64,000 nucleotides of DNA. Source: Brevibacterium senegalense (GTDB taxonomy: Bacteria; Actinomycetota; Actinomycetes; Actinomycetales; Brevibacteriaceae). Location of the stretch: positions 65,466 to 129,465 of the forward strand of contig NZ_HE978605.1 of NCBI RefSeq assembly GCF_000285835.1, in the 5' to 3' direction. The notes under the pieces were generated by a model. The model had not been told where the DNA came from and searched no databases. It saw nothing but the letters and a program-made list of their open reading frames with translations. Below, piece by piece: positions 1 through 11,048 of this stretch (position 1 is the stretch's first letter; the number at the start of each line of letters is the position of its first letter). Position numbers and translations under genes: made by a program.

Positions 1-47
1 ACGACGTGCGGGCGACTCGCCAGTCCGACTCTTCCAGACGAGTAGGA

Positions 48-76
48 CTTATGACACTTCTGTTCGTTGTGGTCAC
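48..76 (-). promoter_or_regulatory. candidate promoter reading out of the window towards position 1
   Basis: On the minus strand GTGACC (71-76) and CATAAG (48-53) are separated by 17 bases, each matching four of six sigma-70 consensus bases. It lies just downstream of map and could drive infA-rpmJ-rpsM, which usually follow map in actinomycetes but would lie outside the window. Nothing else is seen in 1-137 apart from a weak 8-bp inverted repeat at 85-92/113-120. Confidence 0.3.
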
Positions 77-137
77 CGAATGGTCACGGCCGAGACCGTC
101 GCGTGACAGTCCCGGCCGTGGAGGCGCAGTGCGGAGT

Positions 138-962
138 TCAGTCGAGGGCGACGGGCGTGACGCCGTAGGGCGCCAGCCGCTCCGCTCCCCCGTCCTCGGC
201 CGTCAGCACCCAGATGCCGCGGGCGTGGCGGGCGACCGTGTGCTCCCAGTGCGAGGCGCGGGAGCCGTCGGCCGTCACTACCGTCCAGTCGTCCGCGAGC
301 GTCTCCGTCGCGATGTCGCCGGCGACCAGCATCGGCTCGATCGCCAGGCACATGCCGGGCCGCAGCTTGGGCCCCTTGCGCTTGGCGTCGTAGTTGAGGA
401 CCTCCGGGTCCATGTGCATCTGCGTGCCGATGCCGTGACCCGTGAAGTCCTCGATGAGGCCCAGATCGGGGGCGAGCTCCTGCGCCCGCGCCTCGATCGC
501 GGCACCGATGTCGCCCACCTTGCGTCCCGTCGCCATCGCGGCGATGCCCGCCCACAGGATCTCCTCCGTGACCTGCGAGAGGCGAACGTGCCCGGGATCC
601 GCCTGCTCCTCGCCGCCCACGAAGACGGTGAGGGCGGAGTCGCCGTGGAAGCCGTCGACGATCGCGCCGCCGTCGATCGAGACCATGTCACCGGGCTGCA
701 GCACCCGATCGCCGGGGATCCCGTGCACCACGACCTCGTTGACGGACACGCACAGGGTCGCGGGGTAGCCGTGGTAGCCCTTGAAGTTCGAGGTGGCGCC
801 GGCCTCCTCGATGACACGGGCACCGGCCGCATCGACGTCCGCCGTCGTGGCTCCCGGCACGCACGCGGCACGGGCCGCCTGGAGGGCGGCCCGTGTGATG
901 AGGCCCGCACGACGCATCGTGCGGATCTGATCGTCCGACTTCAGCTCGACGCCGGTAAGCAT
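138..962 (-). CDS. map: methionine aminopeptidase type I
   Basis: Removes the initiator methionine from nascent proteins in the cytosol. The 274-residue protein has the full set of dimetal ligands of the family: D97 (SIDGG), D108 (HGDSA), H176 (TGHGIG), E209 (AIEP) and E240 (WEHT), plus the substrate histidine H80 (VVHG). It lacks the SH3-like N-terminal extension of MetAP1c enzymes. Its ATG overlaps the adk stop by one base (TGATG), so it is translationally coupled and is the last gene of the secY-adk-map unit in the window. Start and function are both secure. Confidence 0.96.
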   Translation of the reverse strand: MLTGVELKSDDQIRTMRRAGLITRAALQAARAACVPGATTADVDAAGARVIEEAGATSNFKGYHGYPATLCVSVNEVVVHGIPGDRVLQPGDMVSIDGGAIVDGFHGDSALTVFVGGEEQADPGHVRLSQVTEEILWAGIAAMATGRKVGDIGAAIEARAQELAPDLGLIEDFTGHGIGTQMHMDPEVLNYDAKRKGPKLRPGMCLAIEPMLVAGDIATETLADDWTVVTADGSRASHWEHTVARHARGIWVLTAEDGGAERLAPYGVTPVALD

Positions 963-1531
963 CAGGCGCCGATCGCCTGCCGGATGCGCTCCGTGACGGT
1001 CTCGACGTCGCCCAGGCCGTCGACCTGACGCAGCAGTCCCCGCTGGTCGTAGACGTCCGTGAGCGGCTGCGTCTGCTCCGCGTACACGTCCAGGCGGTGG
1101 CGGATGACGTCCTCCGTGTCGTCCGAACGCCCCTGCAGGGAAGCGCGGGCCAGCAGACGGCCCACGACCTCGTCGACATCGGCCGTCAGTTCGACGACGT
1201 GGTCGAGCGACGCACCGCGCTCCTCGAGCATCGCATCGAGGTCCGCGACCTGCGCCCGCGTGCGCGGGTAGCCGTCCAGCAGGAACCCGTCCTTCGCGTC
1301 GTCCTGCGACAGGCGGTCCGCGACCATCGAGTTGGTGACCTCGTCCGGCACGTACTCGCCCGCGTCCATGTAACGCTTCGCAGTGCGGCCCAGCTCCGTC
1401 TCGCCCTTGACGTTCGCGCGGAAGATGTCGCCGGTGGAGATCGCGGGCACGCCCAGTGCCTCGCTCAGGCGCGCAGCCTGGGTGCCCTTCCCCGCTCCGG
1501 GGGGACCGATGAGGATGATGCGAGTGGTCAT
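962..1531 (-). CDS. adk: adenylate kinase, short-LID form
   Basis: Catalyses ATP + AMP to 2 ADP in the cytosol. The P-loop GPPGAGKGT is at residues 9-17, and the NMP-binding motifs (STGDIFR, DGYPRTRAQ) and the LID arginine region (GRSDD) are visible. At 189 residues it is of the short type without the roughly 27-residue zinc-type LID insertion, as is usual in actinomycetes. It follows secY after a 107-bp gap and is coupled to map by a TGATG overlap. In this genus-typical order secY-adk-map it serves growth-linked energy balance. Confidence 0.97.
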   Translation of the reverse strand: MTTRIILIGPPGAGKGTQAARLSEALGVPAISTGDIFRANVKGETELGRTAKRYMDAGEYVPDEVTNSMVADRLSQDDAKDGFLLDGYPRTRAQVADLDAMLEERGASLDHVVELTADVDEVVGRLLARASLQGRSDDTEDVIRHRLDVYAEQTQPLTDVYDQRGLLRQVDGLGDVETVTERIRQAIGA

Positions 1532-1638
1532 GAGGTTCCTTTCCTCTGTCTGCCGAGGCCGCCGTCAGGGACGACCCACGACCGTGGTGCGGGATCCCGG
1601 CACCGGGACCGTGCGGTCCGCGATGCTCCGGGAAGGAG

Positions 1639-2940
<1,302 letters not shown>

Positions 2941-3081
2941 TCGTCCTCCTCATACATGTCCGCCGGTCCGGCGGCCGGAGCACGGTCGCGCGCGAAGACC
3001 CCGTCAGGCGGAGTCGCAGCGCACCGACGGCAGGCAGGGCCACAGATGGGATCGACGACGAAACGACAATATTCCTCGAGC

Positions 3082-3087
3082 ACTCTA
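3082..3087 (-). promoter_or_regulatory. candidate -10 element for secY-adk-map
   Basis: TAGAGT on the minus strand, the same hexamer as the good rplJ promoter, lies in the 210 bp between the rplO terminator and the secY start. No convincing -35 hexamer is seen 16-18 bases upstream, so the call rests on position and the need for a promoter after the terminator. Confidence 0.3.
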
Positions 3088-3150
3088 CCAGGGGGCATCA
3101 GACGGGCCGAATCCGCAGACTCGCCCGGCGACTCTTCTCCTGGACGCGGA

Positions 3151-3196
3151 AACGCCTGTGGGGAGCAGTCCCACTGGACTGCTCCCCACAGGCGTT
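3151..3196 (-). terminator. strong hairpin between rplO and secY
   Basis: Perfect 21-bp inverted repeat (3151-3171 and 3176-3196) with a 4-base loop. It lies 23 bases after the rplO stop and 210 bases before the secY start on the minus strand. There is no T-run, which is common for actinomycete terminators. It would end the spc transcript before secY. Confidence 0.75.
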
Positions 3197-3219
3197 CTGC
3201 CGTGCGGCGATGCGCCGGT

Positions 3220-3675
3220 TCAGGCGGTCGTGACCGACCCGCCCGCTGCGACGATCTTCTGCTCGGCCGAGCCCGAGACCTTCTCCGCCGTGATGTTGAT
3301 CGCGACGGTGATCTCGCCGGTGCCCAGCACCTTGACGGGCTGGTTGGCGCGGACCGCGCCCTTCTCCACGAGGTCGGCGACCGTGACGTCGCCGCCCTCC
3401 GGGAACAGGGCCGACAGCTTCTCGAGGTTGATGACCTGGTAGGTCACCTTGTTCGGGTTCTTGAAGCCGCGGAGCTTGGGCAGACGCATGTGCAGCGGCG
3501 TCTGTCCGCCCTCGAACCCGTGCGGCACCTGGTAACGGGCCTTCGTGCCCTTGGTGCCGCGGCCTGCGGTCTTGCCGCCCTTGCCGCCCTCACCGCGACC
3601 CACGCGGGTCTTGGGAGTGTTCGAACCGGGAGCAGGACGCAGGTGGTGCAGCTTGAGTGCGTGCTCTTCTGCCAT
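3220..3675 (-). CDS. rplO: 50S ribosomal protein L15
   Basis: Large-subunit protein binding 23S rRNA during 50S assembly. The 151-residue protein starts at [12 protein letters not shown], and the family-typical glycine-rich [18 protein letters not shown] segment follows near residues 24-41. A longer in-frame start 14 codons upstream lies inside rpmD and is rejected, because the ATG at 3675 sits one base after the rpmD stop. It is the last gene of the spc block before the terminator at 3151-3196. Confidence 0.95.
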   Translation of the reverse strand: MAEEHALKLHHLRPAPGSNTPKTRVGRGEGGKGGKTAGRGTKGTKARYQVPHGFEGGQTPLHMRLPKLRGFKNPNKVTYQVINLEKLSALFPEGGDVTVADLVEKGAVRANQPVKVLGTGEITVAINITAEKVSGSAEQKIVAAGGSVTTA

Positions 3676-3676
3676 T

Positions 3677-3859
3677 TCAGTCCACCTCTTCCCAGGTGAC
3701 GAGGTGGCCCACGGCATTGATCATGCCGCGGATCTCAGGACGATCGTCCTTCACCACCACGTCGTTGATCCGCTTGAGACCCAGCGAACGCAGGGTCTCG
3801 CGCTGATTCTGCTTGCCGCCGATCTCCGACTTCAGCTGCGTGATCTTGAGCTTCGCCAT
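3677..3859 (-). CDS. rpmD: 50S ribosomal protein L30
   Basis: Sixty-residue short bacterial L30 ([16 protein letters not shown] start, then [14 protein letters not shown]) that packs on the 50S surface near the 5S RNA. It sits between rpsE, whose stop overlaps its ATG by one base (TGATG), and rplO one base downstream. Length and order are those of the usual spc operon. Confidence 0.95.
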   Translation of the reverse strand: MAKLKITQLKSEIGGKQNQRETLRSLGLKRINDVVVKDDRPEIRGMINAVGHLVTWEEVD

Positions 3860-4527
3860 CAGGAGTTCGCCCCCTCAGCAGCACGCAGGAGAGCCGCCGG
3901 AGCGACCTCATCGACCGGCAGGCCGCGGCGTGCCGCGACCTCCTCCGGACGCTCGAGGCCCTTGAGCGCGGCGATCGTGGCGTGCACGATGTTGATCGCG
4001 TTCGAGGAGCCCAGCGACTTCGACAGGATGTCGTGGACACCAGCAGCGTCCAGCACCGCACGGACCGGACCGCCGGCGATGACGCCGGTGCCCGGAGCGG
4101 CCGGACGCAGCAGCACGACGCCGGCGGCGTCCTCCGCCGTGATGGGGTGCGGGATCGTCTTCTGAATGCGGGGGACGCGGAAGAAGTTCTTCTTCGCCTC
4201 CTCGACACCCTTCGCGATGGCCGCGGGGACCTCCTTGGCCTTGCCGTAGCCCATGCCGACCATGCCGTCACCATCGCCCACGACGACGAGAGCCGTGAAG
4301 GAGAAGCGACGGCCGCCCTTCACCACCTTCGACACGCGGTTGATCGTGATGACGTGCTCGATGAACTGGCTCTTCTCCTCGCGGTCCTGACGGTTGCCGC
4401 GACGGCCCCCGCCCTCGCCGCGACCCCGGCCGCGACCGCGACCGCGGTCACCGGAGTCGTTGCCGGCCTGCTGCGAGTCGCCCTGGCCTGCGACGGCCTC
4501 GGGCGCCTTGTTCTCTTCCGTGCTCAC
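3859..4527 (-). CDS. rpsE: 30S ribosomal protein S5 with RG-rich N-terminal tail
   Basis: S5 lines the mRNA entry channel and contributes to decoding accuracy. The 222-residue protein is longer than the E. coli form (about 167) because of an N-terminal tail of about 50 residues. That tail is acidic and then rich in alternating Arg-Gly (residues about 27-45). The core starts near [16 protein letters not shown] and has the typical [14 protein letters not shown] and [15 protein letters not shown] segments. It overlaps rpmD by one base and rplR by four bases. A comparable Arg/Gly tail is present on S3 in this genome. Confidence 0.95.
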   Translation of the reverse strand: MSTEENKAPEAVAGQGDSQQAGNDSGDRGRGRGRGRGEGGGRRGNRQDREEKSQFIEHVITINRVSKVVKGGRRFSFTALVVVGDGDGMVGMGYGKAKEVPAAIAKGVEEAKKNFFRVPRIQKTIPHPITAEDAAGVVLLRPAAPGTGVIAGGPVRAVLDAAGVHDILSKSLGSSNAINIVHATIAALKGLERPEEVAARRGLPVDEVAPAALLRAAEGANS

Positions 4528-4904
4528 AGTGCGAGTCCTCCTTCACGGGCCCCGTCGGCCACTGCGGCCACGCGACCCTGGTAGGCGTTGCCGCCGCGGT
4601 CGAAGACCACGGTCTCGACGCCGGCGGCCTTCGCCCGCTCGGCGACGAGCTCGCCGACGCGGTGCGCCTTGGCGGTCTTGTCGTCGCCCGACGCGCGGAG
4701 GTCCTGCTCCATCGTCGATGCGGATGCGACCGTGCGGCCCTCCACATCGTCGATGACCTGGACGAACACGTGGCGCGACGAGCGCGAGACCACGAGGCGC
4801 GGGCGCTCGGCGGTGCCGTTGATGTGCTTGCGCAGACGAGCGTGACGACGCGCGCGTGCAGCGGCCTTGCTCTTGCCGAGGCTCTGCTTCTTTCCGAAGG
4901 CCAT
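4524..4904 (-). CDS. rplR: 50S ribosomal protein L18
   Basis: Binds 5S rRNA and delivers it to the 50S subunit. It begins [20 protein letters not shown], with the conserved [12 protein letters not shown] and [17 protein letters not shown] segments. A GTG two codons upstream (4908-4910) overlaps the rplF stop as GTGA and has an AAAGG about seven bases before it, so a 128-residue form is also possible. The ATG gives 126 residues and the start most homologues use. The 3' end overlaps rpsE by four bases. Confidence 0.93.
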   Translation of the reverse strand: MAFGKKQSLGKSKAAARARRHARLRKHINGTAERPRLVVSRSSRHVFVQVIDDVEGRTVASASTMEQDLRASGDDKTAKAHRVGELVAERAKAAGVETVVFDRGGNAYQGRVAAVADGAREGGLAL

Positions 4905-4906
4905 GA

Positions 4907-5443
4907 TCACTTACCAGCCTTTCCGACCTTGCGACGGACGTTCTCGCCGGCGTAGCGGACGCCCTTGCCCTTGTAGGGCTCGGGCTTCCGGAGCTTCCGG
5001 ATGTTCGCGGCGACCTCTCCGACCTGCTGCTTGTCGATGCCGTTGACGGTCACCTTGTTCTGGCCCTCGACGGCGAAGGAGATCCCCTCGGGGGCCTTCA
5101 CGGTGATCGAGTGGCTGTAGCCCAGAGCGAACTCCAGATCCTGGCCCTTGGCCTGGACGCGGTAACCCGTGCCCACGATCTCGAGCTGCTTCGAGTAGCC
5201 CTCGGTCACGCCGATGATCAGGTTCTGGATCAGCGTGCGGGTGAGGCCGTGCAGCGACCGCGACTCGCGCTCCTCGTCAGGACGGGTCACCGTGATGGTG
5301 CCGTCCTCGAGGGTGGCGGCGATCGGGGACGCGATGACGAGCGACAGCTCGCCCTTGGGACCCTTCACACGGACGTCCTGGCCGTCGACGGTGACGTCGA
5401 CGCCGGAGGGGACGGAGATGGGGTTCTTGCCGATGCGTGACAT
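4907..5443 (-). CDS. rplF: 50S ribosomal protein L6
   Basis: Two-domain 50S protein near the factor-binding site. The 178-residue protein starts [15 protein letters not shown] and keeps the C-terminal signature [16 protein letters not shown]. It is preceded 18 bases upstream by rpsH with a GGAGGAG Shine-Dalgarno, and overlaps the possible GTG start of rplR. Confidence 0.96.
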   Translation of the reverse strand: MSRIGKNPISVPSGVDVTVDGQDVRVKGPKGELSLVIASPIAATLEDGTITVTRPDEERESRSLHGLTRTLIQNLIIGVTEGYSKQLEIVGTGYRVQAKGQDLEFALGYSHSITVKAPEGISFAVEGQNKVTVNGIDKQQVGEVAANIRKLRKPEPYKGKGVRYAGENVRRKVGKAGK

Positions 5444-5461
5444 AGTGTCTCCTCCTTCCCG

Positions 5462-5860
5462 TTACCAGACGTACGCGAGGACTTCGCCGCCCACGCCCTG
5501 CTTTGCTGCCTGCTTGTCCGTGAGCAGTCCCGACGAGGTCGAGATGATCGCGATGCCCAGTCCGCCCAGCACCCGCGGGAGGCTGTTGGACTTGGCGTAC
5601 ACGCGCAGACCCGGCTTCGACACGCGGCGGATGCCGGCGATCGAACGCTCGCGGTTGGGTCCGAACTTGAGGTCGAGCTCGAGGGTCTTGCCGACCTCCG
5701 CGTCCGAGACGCGGTAGTCGGAGATGTAGCCCTCGCTCTTGAGGATCACGGCGATCGCGGACTTGAGCTTGCTGTAAGGCATGCTCACGTCCTCGTGGTA
5801 CGCCGAGTTCGCGTTGCGCAGACGCGTGAGCATGTCTGCGACGGGATCGGTCATAGTCAT
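5462..5860 (-). CDS. rpsH: 30S ribosomal protein S8
   Basis: Primary 16S rRNA-binding protein of the 30S platform. At 132 residues ([17 protein letters not shown] start, C-terminal [13 protein letters not shown]) it is of normal length. The gap to rplE upstream is only 67 bp. The S14 gene that stands between L5 and S8 in most bacteria is not present there. Confidence 0.96.
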   Translation of the reverse strand: MTMTDPVADMLTRLRNANSAYHEDVSMPYSKLKSAIAVILKSEGYISDYRVSDAEVGKTLELDLKFGPNRERSIAGIRRVSKPGLRVYAKSNSLPRVLGGLGIAIISTSSGLLTDKQAAKQGVGGEVLAYVW

Positions 5861-5927
5861 AGTGGGCTCGTGCCCTTCCTCGTCACGGTTTCCCCTCCCA
5901 GTGGGTGGGGACCTGCGACGTAGAGGT

Positions 5928-6497
5928 TCAGTTCTTCTTGAACGGGAAGCCGAGGTGGCGCAGGAGTGCGCGGCCCTCGTCGTCCGTCTTGGCGGTCGTC
6001 ACGATCGTGATGTCCATACCGCGGACGCGATCGATCGAGTCCTGGTCGATCTCGTGGAACATCGACTGCTCCGTGAGACCGAACGTGTAGTTGCCGTTGC
6101 CGTCGAACTGGCGGTCCGACAGTCCGCGGAAGTCGCGGATGCGGGGCAGCGCCAGGCTGACGACGCGGTCGACGAACTCCCACATGCGGGCACCGCGCAT
6201 CGTCACGTGCGCACCGATCGGCTGGCCCTCGCGCAGCTTGAACTGCGCGATGGACTTCCGGGCACGGGTGACGACGGGCTTCTGGCCCGTGATGAGGGTC
6301 AGATCGTTGATCGCACCCTCGATCAGCTTCGAATCACGGGCGGCGTCTCCGACACCCATGTTCACGACGACCTTGACGAGGCCGGGGACCTGCATCGGGT
6401 TCCCGTAAGAGAACTCCTCCTGCAGCTTCGCGACGATCTCGTCCCGGTAGACCTGCTTGAGGCGCGGGGCCGGGCGGGCGTGAGTGGTCTCAGTCAT
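5928..6497 (-). CDS. rplE: 50S ribosomal protein L5
   Basis: Forms part of the central protuberance and contacts 5S rRNA and tRNA. The 189-residue protein has the family motifs [24 protein letters not shown] and [17 protein letters not shown]. The ATG overlaps the rplX stop by one base (TGATG). The next gene downstream is rpsH rather than rpsN. Confidence 0.96.
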   Translation of the reverse strand: MTETTHARPAPRLKQVYRDEIVAKLQEEFSYGNPMQVPGLVKVVVNMGVGDAARDSKLIEGAINDLTLITGQKPVVTRARKSIAQFKLREGQPIGAHVTMRGARMWEFVDRVVSLALPRIRDFRGLSDRQFDGNGNYTFGLTEQSMFHEIDQDSIDRVRGMDITIVTTAKTDDEGRALLRHLGFPFKKN

Positions 6498-6862
6498 CAG
6501 ATGTCCTCCCCCGTGCGACGCGACACGCGGACACGGACCGTGCGGGAGCGTCCGTCGCGCTCGACGGTCTCCTCGCGGTAGCCCACGCGGGTCGGCTTGT
6601 TGTCCTTGGGATCGACGAGCATCACGTTCGACACGTGGATGGGAGCCTCGTGGATCTCGATGCCGCCGGCGGTGACGCCGGACGCGGTCTGCGAGGGCTT
6701 CCGGTGCTTCGAGACGCGGTTGACGCCCTCAACGAGCACGCGGTTGCGCTCCGGGTAGACCTCGAGGACCTTCCCCTGCTTGCCGCGATCGCCACCGCGC
6801 GACTGACGCGCACCGGCGATGACCTGCACCAGGTCACCCTTCTTGATCTTGAGCTTCGCCAT
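6497..6862 (-). CDS. rplX: 50S ribosomal protein L24
   Basis: Early assembly protein of the 50S subunit with a KOW motif near its N-terminus ([13 protein letters not shown]). The start at [10 protein letters not shown] gives 121 residues. The frame stays open another 150 codons upstream, but that stretch overlaps rplN and has no family similarity, so it is rejected. The ATG lies two bases after the rplN stop. Confidence 0.95.
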   Translation of the reverse strand: MAKLKIKKGDLVQVIAGARQSRGGDRGKQGKVLEVYPERNRVLVEGVNRVSKHRKPSQTASGVTAGGIEIHEAPIHVSNVMLVDPKDNKPTRVGYREETVERDGRSRTVRVRVSRRTGEDI

Positions 6863-6864
6863 GA

Positions 6865-7233
6865 TCAGAGCACCTCCGGAGCCAGCGAGACGATCTTCAT
6901 GAACTTCTTGTCGCGCAGCTCGCGGCCCACAGGGCCGAAGATGCGGGTACCACGGGGCTCGCCGTCGGCCTTGAGGATGACGGCGGCGTTCTCGTCGAAG
7001 CGGATGTACGAGCCATCCGGACGACGACGCTCCTTGACGGTGCGGACGATGACGGCCTTGACCACATCGCCCTTCTTGACGTTGCCGCCAGGGATCGCAT
7101 CCTTGACGGTGGCGACGATCTGGTCGCCGATGCCGGCGTAGCGCCGGCCAGAGCCGCCGAGCACACGGATTGCGAGGATCTCCTTCGCACCTGTGTTGTC
7201 GGCGACCTTGAGTCGCGACTCCTGCTGAATCAC
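6865..7233 (-). CDS. rplN: 50S ribosomal protein L14
   Basis: 122-residue L14 ([19 protein letters not shown] start), which sits at the 30S interface. The GTG start has an AGGAGAG Shine-Dalgarno. It is the first gene after the hairpin at 7312-7355 and so probably opens the spc transcript, the same boundary as in E. coli. Confidence 0.96.
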   Translation of the reverse strand: MIQQESRLKVADNTGAKEILAIRVLGGSGRRYAGIGDQIVATVKDAIPGGNVKKGDVVKAVIVRTVKERRRPDGSYIRFDENAAVILKADGEPRGTRIFGPVGRELRDKKFMKIVSLAPEVL

Positions 7234-7311
7234 TTGTTCTCTCCTGTCGTCTCGCCGGTTCTCGCGTTCGGGCGAGCCTGGCGGAACGGATATGGGGCAG
7301 CCGTCCGCTCA

Positions 7312-7355
7312 CCCCCGGTCCCCGGTGGCCGCCGCGGAAGAGGCGGGACCGGGGG
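7312..7355 (-). terminator. hairpin between rpsQ and rplN
   Basis: Inverted repeat with perfect 11-bp G+C-rich arms (7312-7322 and 7345-7355) and a 22-base loop, in a 145-bp gap inside an otherwise tightly packed cluster. It lies 24 bases after the rpsQ stop on the minus strand. It is read as a terminator or attenuator closing the S10 transcript. Confidence 0.55.
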
Positions 7356-7378
7356 AGGCGGGGGTCAGAGCGACGCGG

Positions 7379-7657
7379 TCACTTGGCGCGTTCGACGATC
7401 TCGACGAGGCGCCAGCGCTTGGACGCGGACAGCGGACGGGTCTCGGCCACGACGACCAGATCGCCGATGCCGGCGGTGTTCTGCTCGTCGTGGACCTTGA
7501 TCTTGCTGGTCGTGCGGAGCACCTTGCCGTACAGGCGGTGCTTCTTGCGGTCCTCGACCTCGACGACGATGGTCTTGTCCATCTTGTCGGAGACGACGTA
7601 GCCGCGAGCCGTCTTGCGCGAACCGCGCTCGACGACGGTCTGTGTCTGCTCGGACAT
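7379..7657 (-). CDS. rpsQ: 30S ribosomal protein S17
   Basis: Primary 16S rRNA-binding OB-fold protein of 92 residues ([37 protein letters not shown]). The ATG overlaps the rpmC stop by one base (TGATG). A 145-bp gap with a hairpin follows. Confidence 0.96.
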   Translation of the reverse strand: MSEQTQTVVERGSRKTARGYVVSDKMDKTIVVEVEDRKKHRLYGKVLRTTSKIKVHDEQNTAGIGDLVVVAETRPLSASKRWRLVEIVERAK

Positions 7658-7914
7658 CAGTTACCCTCTTCCTTCGCTGCGGTCGGATCGGTGCGGATCG
7701 CGAGCTTGCGCTCGTTCAGCACCGTGTAGATCCGTGCGATGTCGCGGCGGACCGCCTTGAGCCGACCGTGGCTCTCCAGCTGGCCGGTGGCCGTCTGGAA
7801 GCGGAGGTTGAAGAGCTCGGCCTTCGCCTTCTTCAGCTCTTCGGCGAGGCGCTCGTTGTCGAAGCCATCGAGCGCGTCCATGGAGAGATCCTTGGAACCG
7901 ATCGCCATTCTCAT
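7657..7914 (-). CDS. rpmC: 50S ribosomal protein L29
   Basis: Small helical protein at the peptide exit tunnel. The start used is ATG 7914, overlapping the rplP stop as ATGA. An ATG two codons downstream (7908) is an alternative. The core [18 protein letters not shown] and [18 protein letters not shown] is typical. At 85 residues it is slightly extended at the C-terminus. Confidence 0.94.
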   Translation of the reverse strand: MRMAIGSKDLSMDALDGFDNERLAEELKKAKAELFNLRFQTATGQLESHGRLKAVRRDIARIYTVLNERKLAIRTDPTAAKEEGN

Positions 7915-8327
7915 TCACCACCTTCGCGCCGCACGATGCGGGCCTTGAGCGGAAGCTTGTGCATCGCGAGACGCAGGGCCTCGCGCGCGACATCCTCGGA
8001 GACACCGGCGAGCTCGAACATGACCCGTCCCGGCTTCACGTTCGCGACCCACCACTCGGGCGAGCCCTTGCCGGAGCCCATGCGGGTCTCAGCCGGCTTC
8101 TTGGTCAGCGGGCGGTCCGGGTAGATGTTGATCCAGACCTTTCCGCCTCGCTTGATGTGACGGGTCATCGCGATACGAGCAGCCTCGATCTGACGGTTCG
8201 TCACGTATGCCGGGCTCAGCGCCTGGATGCCCCAGTCGCCGAACGAGACGGTGTTGCCGCCCTTCGACATACCGCGGCGGCCCGGGTGGTGCTGCTTGCG
8301 GTGCTTGACACGGCGTGGGATGAGCAT
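7911..8327 (-). CDS. rplP: 50S ribosomal protein L16
   Basis: Binds near the A-site tRNA elbow. 138 residues with [35 protein letters not shown] and the [12 protein letters not shown] segment. Four-base overlap with rpmC downstream and a 3-base gap to rpsC upstream. Confidence 0.96.
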   Translation of the reverse strand: MLIPRRVKHRKQHHPGRRGMSKGGNTVSFGDWGIQALSPAYVTNRQIEAARIAMTRHIKRGGKVWINIYPDRPLTKKPAETRMGSGKGSPEWWVANVKPGRVMFELAGVSEDVAREALRLAMHKLPLKARIVRREGGE

Positions 8328-8330
8328 GCG

Positions 8331-9155
8331 TCAGCCCTCCGATCCGGCCTCGGCCGCGGGGGCGGCCTCAGCAGTGTTGTCAGTCGTCTTCTGGGCGTCC
8401 GCGCCGCGACCGCGACCGCGACCGCCGCGCTGGCGTCCGCGGGCACCGCCGGGAGCGCCACCGCCGCGGGGACCGCGACCGGACGGCTGCGAGGCCTCCT
8501 GCGCCGCAAGCTCCTTGTCGGTGAGATCGCCCTTGTAGATCCACACCTTCACGCCGATGCGGCCGAAGGTGGTGTGCGCCTCGAAGAAGCCGTAGTCGAT
8601 GTTCGCGCGAAGCGTGTGCAGCGGCACACGGCCCTCGCGGTAGAACTCGGTCCGGCTCATCTCCGCGCCGCCCAGGCGGCCGGAGCACTGCACACGGATG
8701 CCCTTGGCGCCCGCGCGCTGCGCGCTCTGGATCGCCTTGCGCATCGCGCGTCGGAACGCCACACGGCTGGCGAGCTGCTCCGCCACACCCTGCGCGACCA
8801 GCTGAGCGTCGACCTCGGTGTTCTTCACCTCGAGGATGTTCAGCTGGATCTGCTTCCCGGTGAGCTTCTCGAGCTCGCCGCGGATGCGGTCCGCCTCGGC
8901 GCCGCGGCGGCCGATGACGATGCCGGGGCGCGCAGTGCGGATGTCGACGCGAACGCGGTCACGCGTGCGCTCGATGTTGACGCGCGAGATGCCCGCGCGC
9001 TCCAGTCCGGTGCTCAGCAGCTGCCGGATCTTGATGTCCTCACCCACGTAGTCGGCGTAGCGCTGACCGGGCTTCGAGGAGTCGGCGTACCACTTGGAGC
9101 GGTGGTCCGTCGTGATTCCGAGTCGGAATCCGTTGGGATTGATCTTCTGACCCAT
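8331..9155 (-). CDS. rpsC: 30S ribosomal protein S3 with Arg/Gly-rich C-terminus
   Basis: Forms the mRNA entry site and helicase function of the 30S subunit. The 274-residue protein has the KH-type [17 protein letters not shown] segment and the C-terminal domain [19 protein letters not shown]. After about residue 215 it carries a low-complexity tail with repeated Gly-Arg and Ala-rich stretches, about 40 residues beyond E. coli S3. It overlaps rplV by one base. Confidence 0.95.
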   Translation of the reverse strand: MGQKINPNGFRLGITTDHRSKWYADSSKPGQRYADYVGEDIKIRQLLSTGLERAGISRVNIERTRDRVRVDIRTARPGIVIGRRGAEADRIRGELEKLTGKQIQLNILEVKNTEVDAQLVAQGVAEQLASRVAFRRAMRKAIQSAQRAGAKGIRVQCSGRLGGAEMSRTEFYREGRVPLHTLRANIDYGFFEAHTTFGRIGVKVWIYKGDLTDKELAAQEASQPSGRGPRGGGAPGGARGRQRGGRGRGRGADAQKTTDNTAEAAPAAEAGSEG

Positions 9156-9535
9156 CAGCGGTTCCCCTTCCGGTCAGCCGGGATGTCGTCGCCGGAGCCC
9201 AGCACCACGGTGATGTGGCTCGTGCGCTTGTTGATCCGGCCGGCACGACCCTGCGCGCGGGGACGGAACCGACGCATGGTCGGTCCCTCGTCCACGAACG
9301 CCTGGGTGATGACGAGCTCGTCCTCGTTGAAGGACTCGCCCAGCTTCTCCGCCTCCTGGCGCGCGTTCGCGACACCGGATGCGACCAGCTTGTACACCGG
9401 CTCAGACGCGGCCTGCTCAGCGAACTTGAGCACGGCGAGTGCTTCCGTCGCCTGCTGACCACGAATGAGGTCGACGACGCGGCGAGCCTTCTGGGGCGTG
9501 ACGCGCAGGTAGCGCACCTTCGCCTTGGCTTCCAT
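9155..9535 (-). CDS. rplV: 50S ribosomal protein L22
   Basis: Reaches into the peptide exit tunnel. 126 residues; core [20 protein letters not shown] at residues about 8-27 and the C-terminal [14 protein letters not shown]. The beta-hairpin region ([15 protein letters not shown]) shows no change associated with macrolide resistance that can be recognised by eye. It lies between rpsS and rpsC. Confidence 0.96.
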   Translation of the reverse strand: MEAKAKVRYLRVTPQKARRVVDLIRGQQATEALAVLKFAEQAASEPVYKLVASGVANARQEAEKLGESFNEDELVITQAFVDEGPTMRRFRPRAQGRAGRINKRTSHITVVLGSGDDIPADRKGNR

Positions 9536-9579
9536 CGTTTCCTTCTTCCTTCAGTCTCAGAGACCGGGGCAGCGCCGCG

Positions 9580-9861
9580 TCAGCGGCGGCGGCCCTTGCG
9601 GTCGTCCTTGTCGTGGCCGCGGAACATCCGCGTCGGTGCGAACTCGCCGAGCTTGTGCCCGACCATCGCCTCGGTGATGAACACCGGGACGTGCTTGCGA
9701 CCGTCGTGCACGGCAATCGTGTGACCCAGGAAGTCCGGGATGATCATCGAGCGGCGGGACCAGGTCTTGATGAGGTTCTTGGTGCCCTTTTCGTTCTGAG
9801 CAGCGACCTTCTTGTAGAGGTGCTCGTCGACGAAGGGGCCCTTCTTCAAACTGCGAGGCAT
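9580..9861 (-). CDS. rpsS: 30S ribosomal protein S19
   Basis: 93-residue S19 ([15 protein letters not shown] start, [16 protein letters not shown] signature) on the head of the 30S subunit, contacting the A-site finger. It lies 15 bp after rplB and 44 bp before rplV. Confidence 0.96.
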   Translation of the reverse strand: MPRSLKKGPFVDEHLYKKVAAQNEKGTKNLIKTWSRRSMIIPDFLGHTIAVHDGRKHVPVFITEAMVGHKLGEFAPTRMFRGHDKDDRKGRRR

Positions 9862-9876
9862 GTGTGAGGCTCCCTA

Positions 9877-10713
9877 TCAGCGCTTCTTGCCGGTGCGACG
9901 GCGGCGCACGATGTACTTGTCGCTTTCCTTGTTGGGGCGACGGGTCCGGCCTTCCGGCTGGCCCCACGGGCTGACCGGGTGACGACCACCCGAGGTCTTG
10001 CCCTCGCCACCGCCATGGGGGTGGTCGATCGGGTTCATGACCACACCGCGGACGGTGGGGCGCTTGCCCTTCCACCGCATGCGACCGGCCTTGCCCCAGC
10101 TGATGTTCGACTGCTCGGCGTTGCCCACCTCGCCGACGGTGGCGCGGCAGCGCGCGTCGACGTTGCGGATCTCACCGGACGGCATGCGCAGCTGCGCGTA
10201 CGGGCCGTCCTTCGCGACGAGCTGCACGGAGGCACCTGCGGAGCGAGCGATCTTGGCGCCGCCCTCCGGACGCAGCTCCACCGCGTGCACGACGGTGCCC
10301 ACGGGGATGTTGCGCAGCTGCAGGCTGTTGCCCGGCTTGATGTCCGCGTCCGGACCGGCTTCCACCACGTCGCCCTGCTTGAGCTTGTTGGGCGCGATGA
10401 TGTAGCGCTTCGTGCCGTCCACGTAGTGGAGCAGCGCGATGCGGGCCGTGCGGTTCGGGTCGTACTCGATGTGCGCGACGCGAGCCTCGACGCCGTCCTT
10501 GTCATGGCGACGGAAGTCGATGACGCGGTACTGGCGCTTGTGACCGCCGCCCTGGTGGCGGGTGGTCACACGACCGTTGCTGTTGCGTCCGCCTTTTCTC
10601 GGGAGGGGACGAAGAAGCGACTTCTCCGGTGTCGACCGGGTCACTTCGACGAAGTCGGCGACGGAGCTGCCACGGCGGCCCGGCGTCGTCGGCTTGTGCT
10701 TACGGATTCCCAT
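9877..10713 (-). CDS. rplB: 50S ribosomal protein L2
   Basis: Required for subunit association and peptidyl transfer. 278 residues; it keeps the conserved C-terminal block [21 protein letters not shown], including the functionally important histidine, and the RRTGKKR tail. The start [15 protein letters not shown] is secure. It lies between rplW and rpsS. Confidence 0.97.
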   Translation of the reverse strand: MGIRKHKPTTPGRRGSSVADFVEVTRSTPEKSLLRPLPRKGGRNSNGRVTTRHQGGGHKRQYRVIDFRRHDKDGVEARVAHIEYDPNRTARIALLHYVDGTKRYIIAPNKLKQGDVVEAGPDADIKPGNSLQLRNIPVGTVVHAVELRPEGGAKIARSAGASVQLVAKDGPYAQLRMPSGEIRNVDARCRATVGEVGNAEQSNISWGKAGRMRWKGKRPTVRGVVMNPIDHPHGGGEGKTSGGRHPVSPWGQPEGRTRRPNKESDKYIVRRRRTGKKR

Positions 10714-10745
10714 TGTCTTCTAATCCTTTGTCTGTCAGCCGGCGC

Positions 10746-11048
10746 TCAGAGCGCGCCGCCGAAGATGTCGATGTCGCCGTCCTTGAGGCTGACGATCGCA
10801 CGCTTCGTGTCGTTGCGCTTGCCCAGGCCGAAACGCGTCCGGCGGACCTTGCCCTGTCGGTTCAGCGTGTTCACACGAGCGACCTTGACGCCGAAGATCG
10901 CCTCGATGGCGTACTTGATCTCCGACTTGTTCGACCGCGGGTCGACGAGGAAGGTGTACTTCCCCTCGTCCATCAGTGCGTACGTCTTCTCGGACACGAC
11001 CGGCGCGATGATGATGTCGCGCGGATCCTTGATGGTCACGGAGCTCAC
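10746..11048 (-). CDS. rplW: 50S ribosomal protein L23
   Basis: Docking site for trigger factor and SRP at the exit tunnel. 100 residues, with [20 protein letters not shown] and [17 protein letters not shown]. The GTG start overlaps the rplD stop as GTGA. Confidence 0.96.
   Translation of the reverse strand: MSSVTIKDPRDIIIAPVVSEKTYALMDEGKYTFLVDPRSNKSEIKYAIEAIFGVKVARVNTLNRQGKVRRTRFGLGKRNDTKRAIVSLKDGDIDIFGGAL

Noticed and set aside
85..120. 8-bp inverted repeat downstream of map as terminator
   Set aside because: Short arms with a 20-base loop; too weak, and map is usually followed by infA in the same unit.
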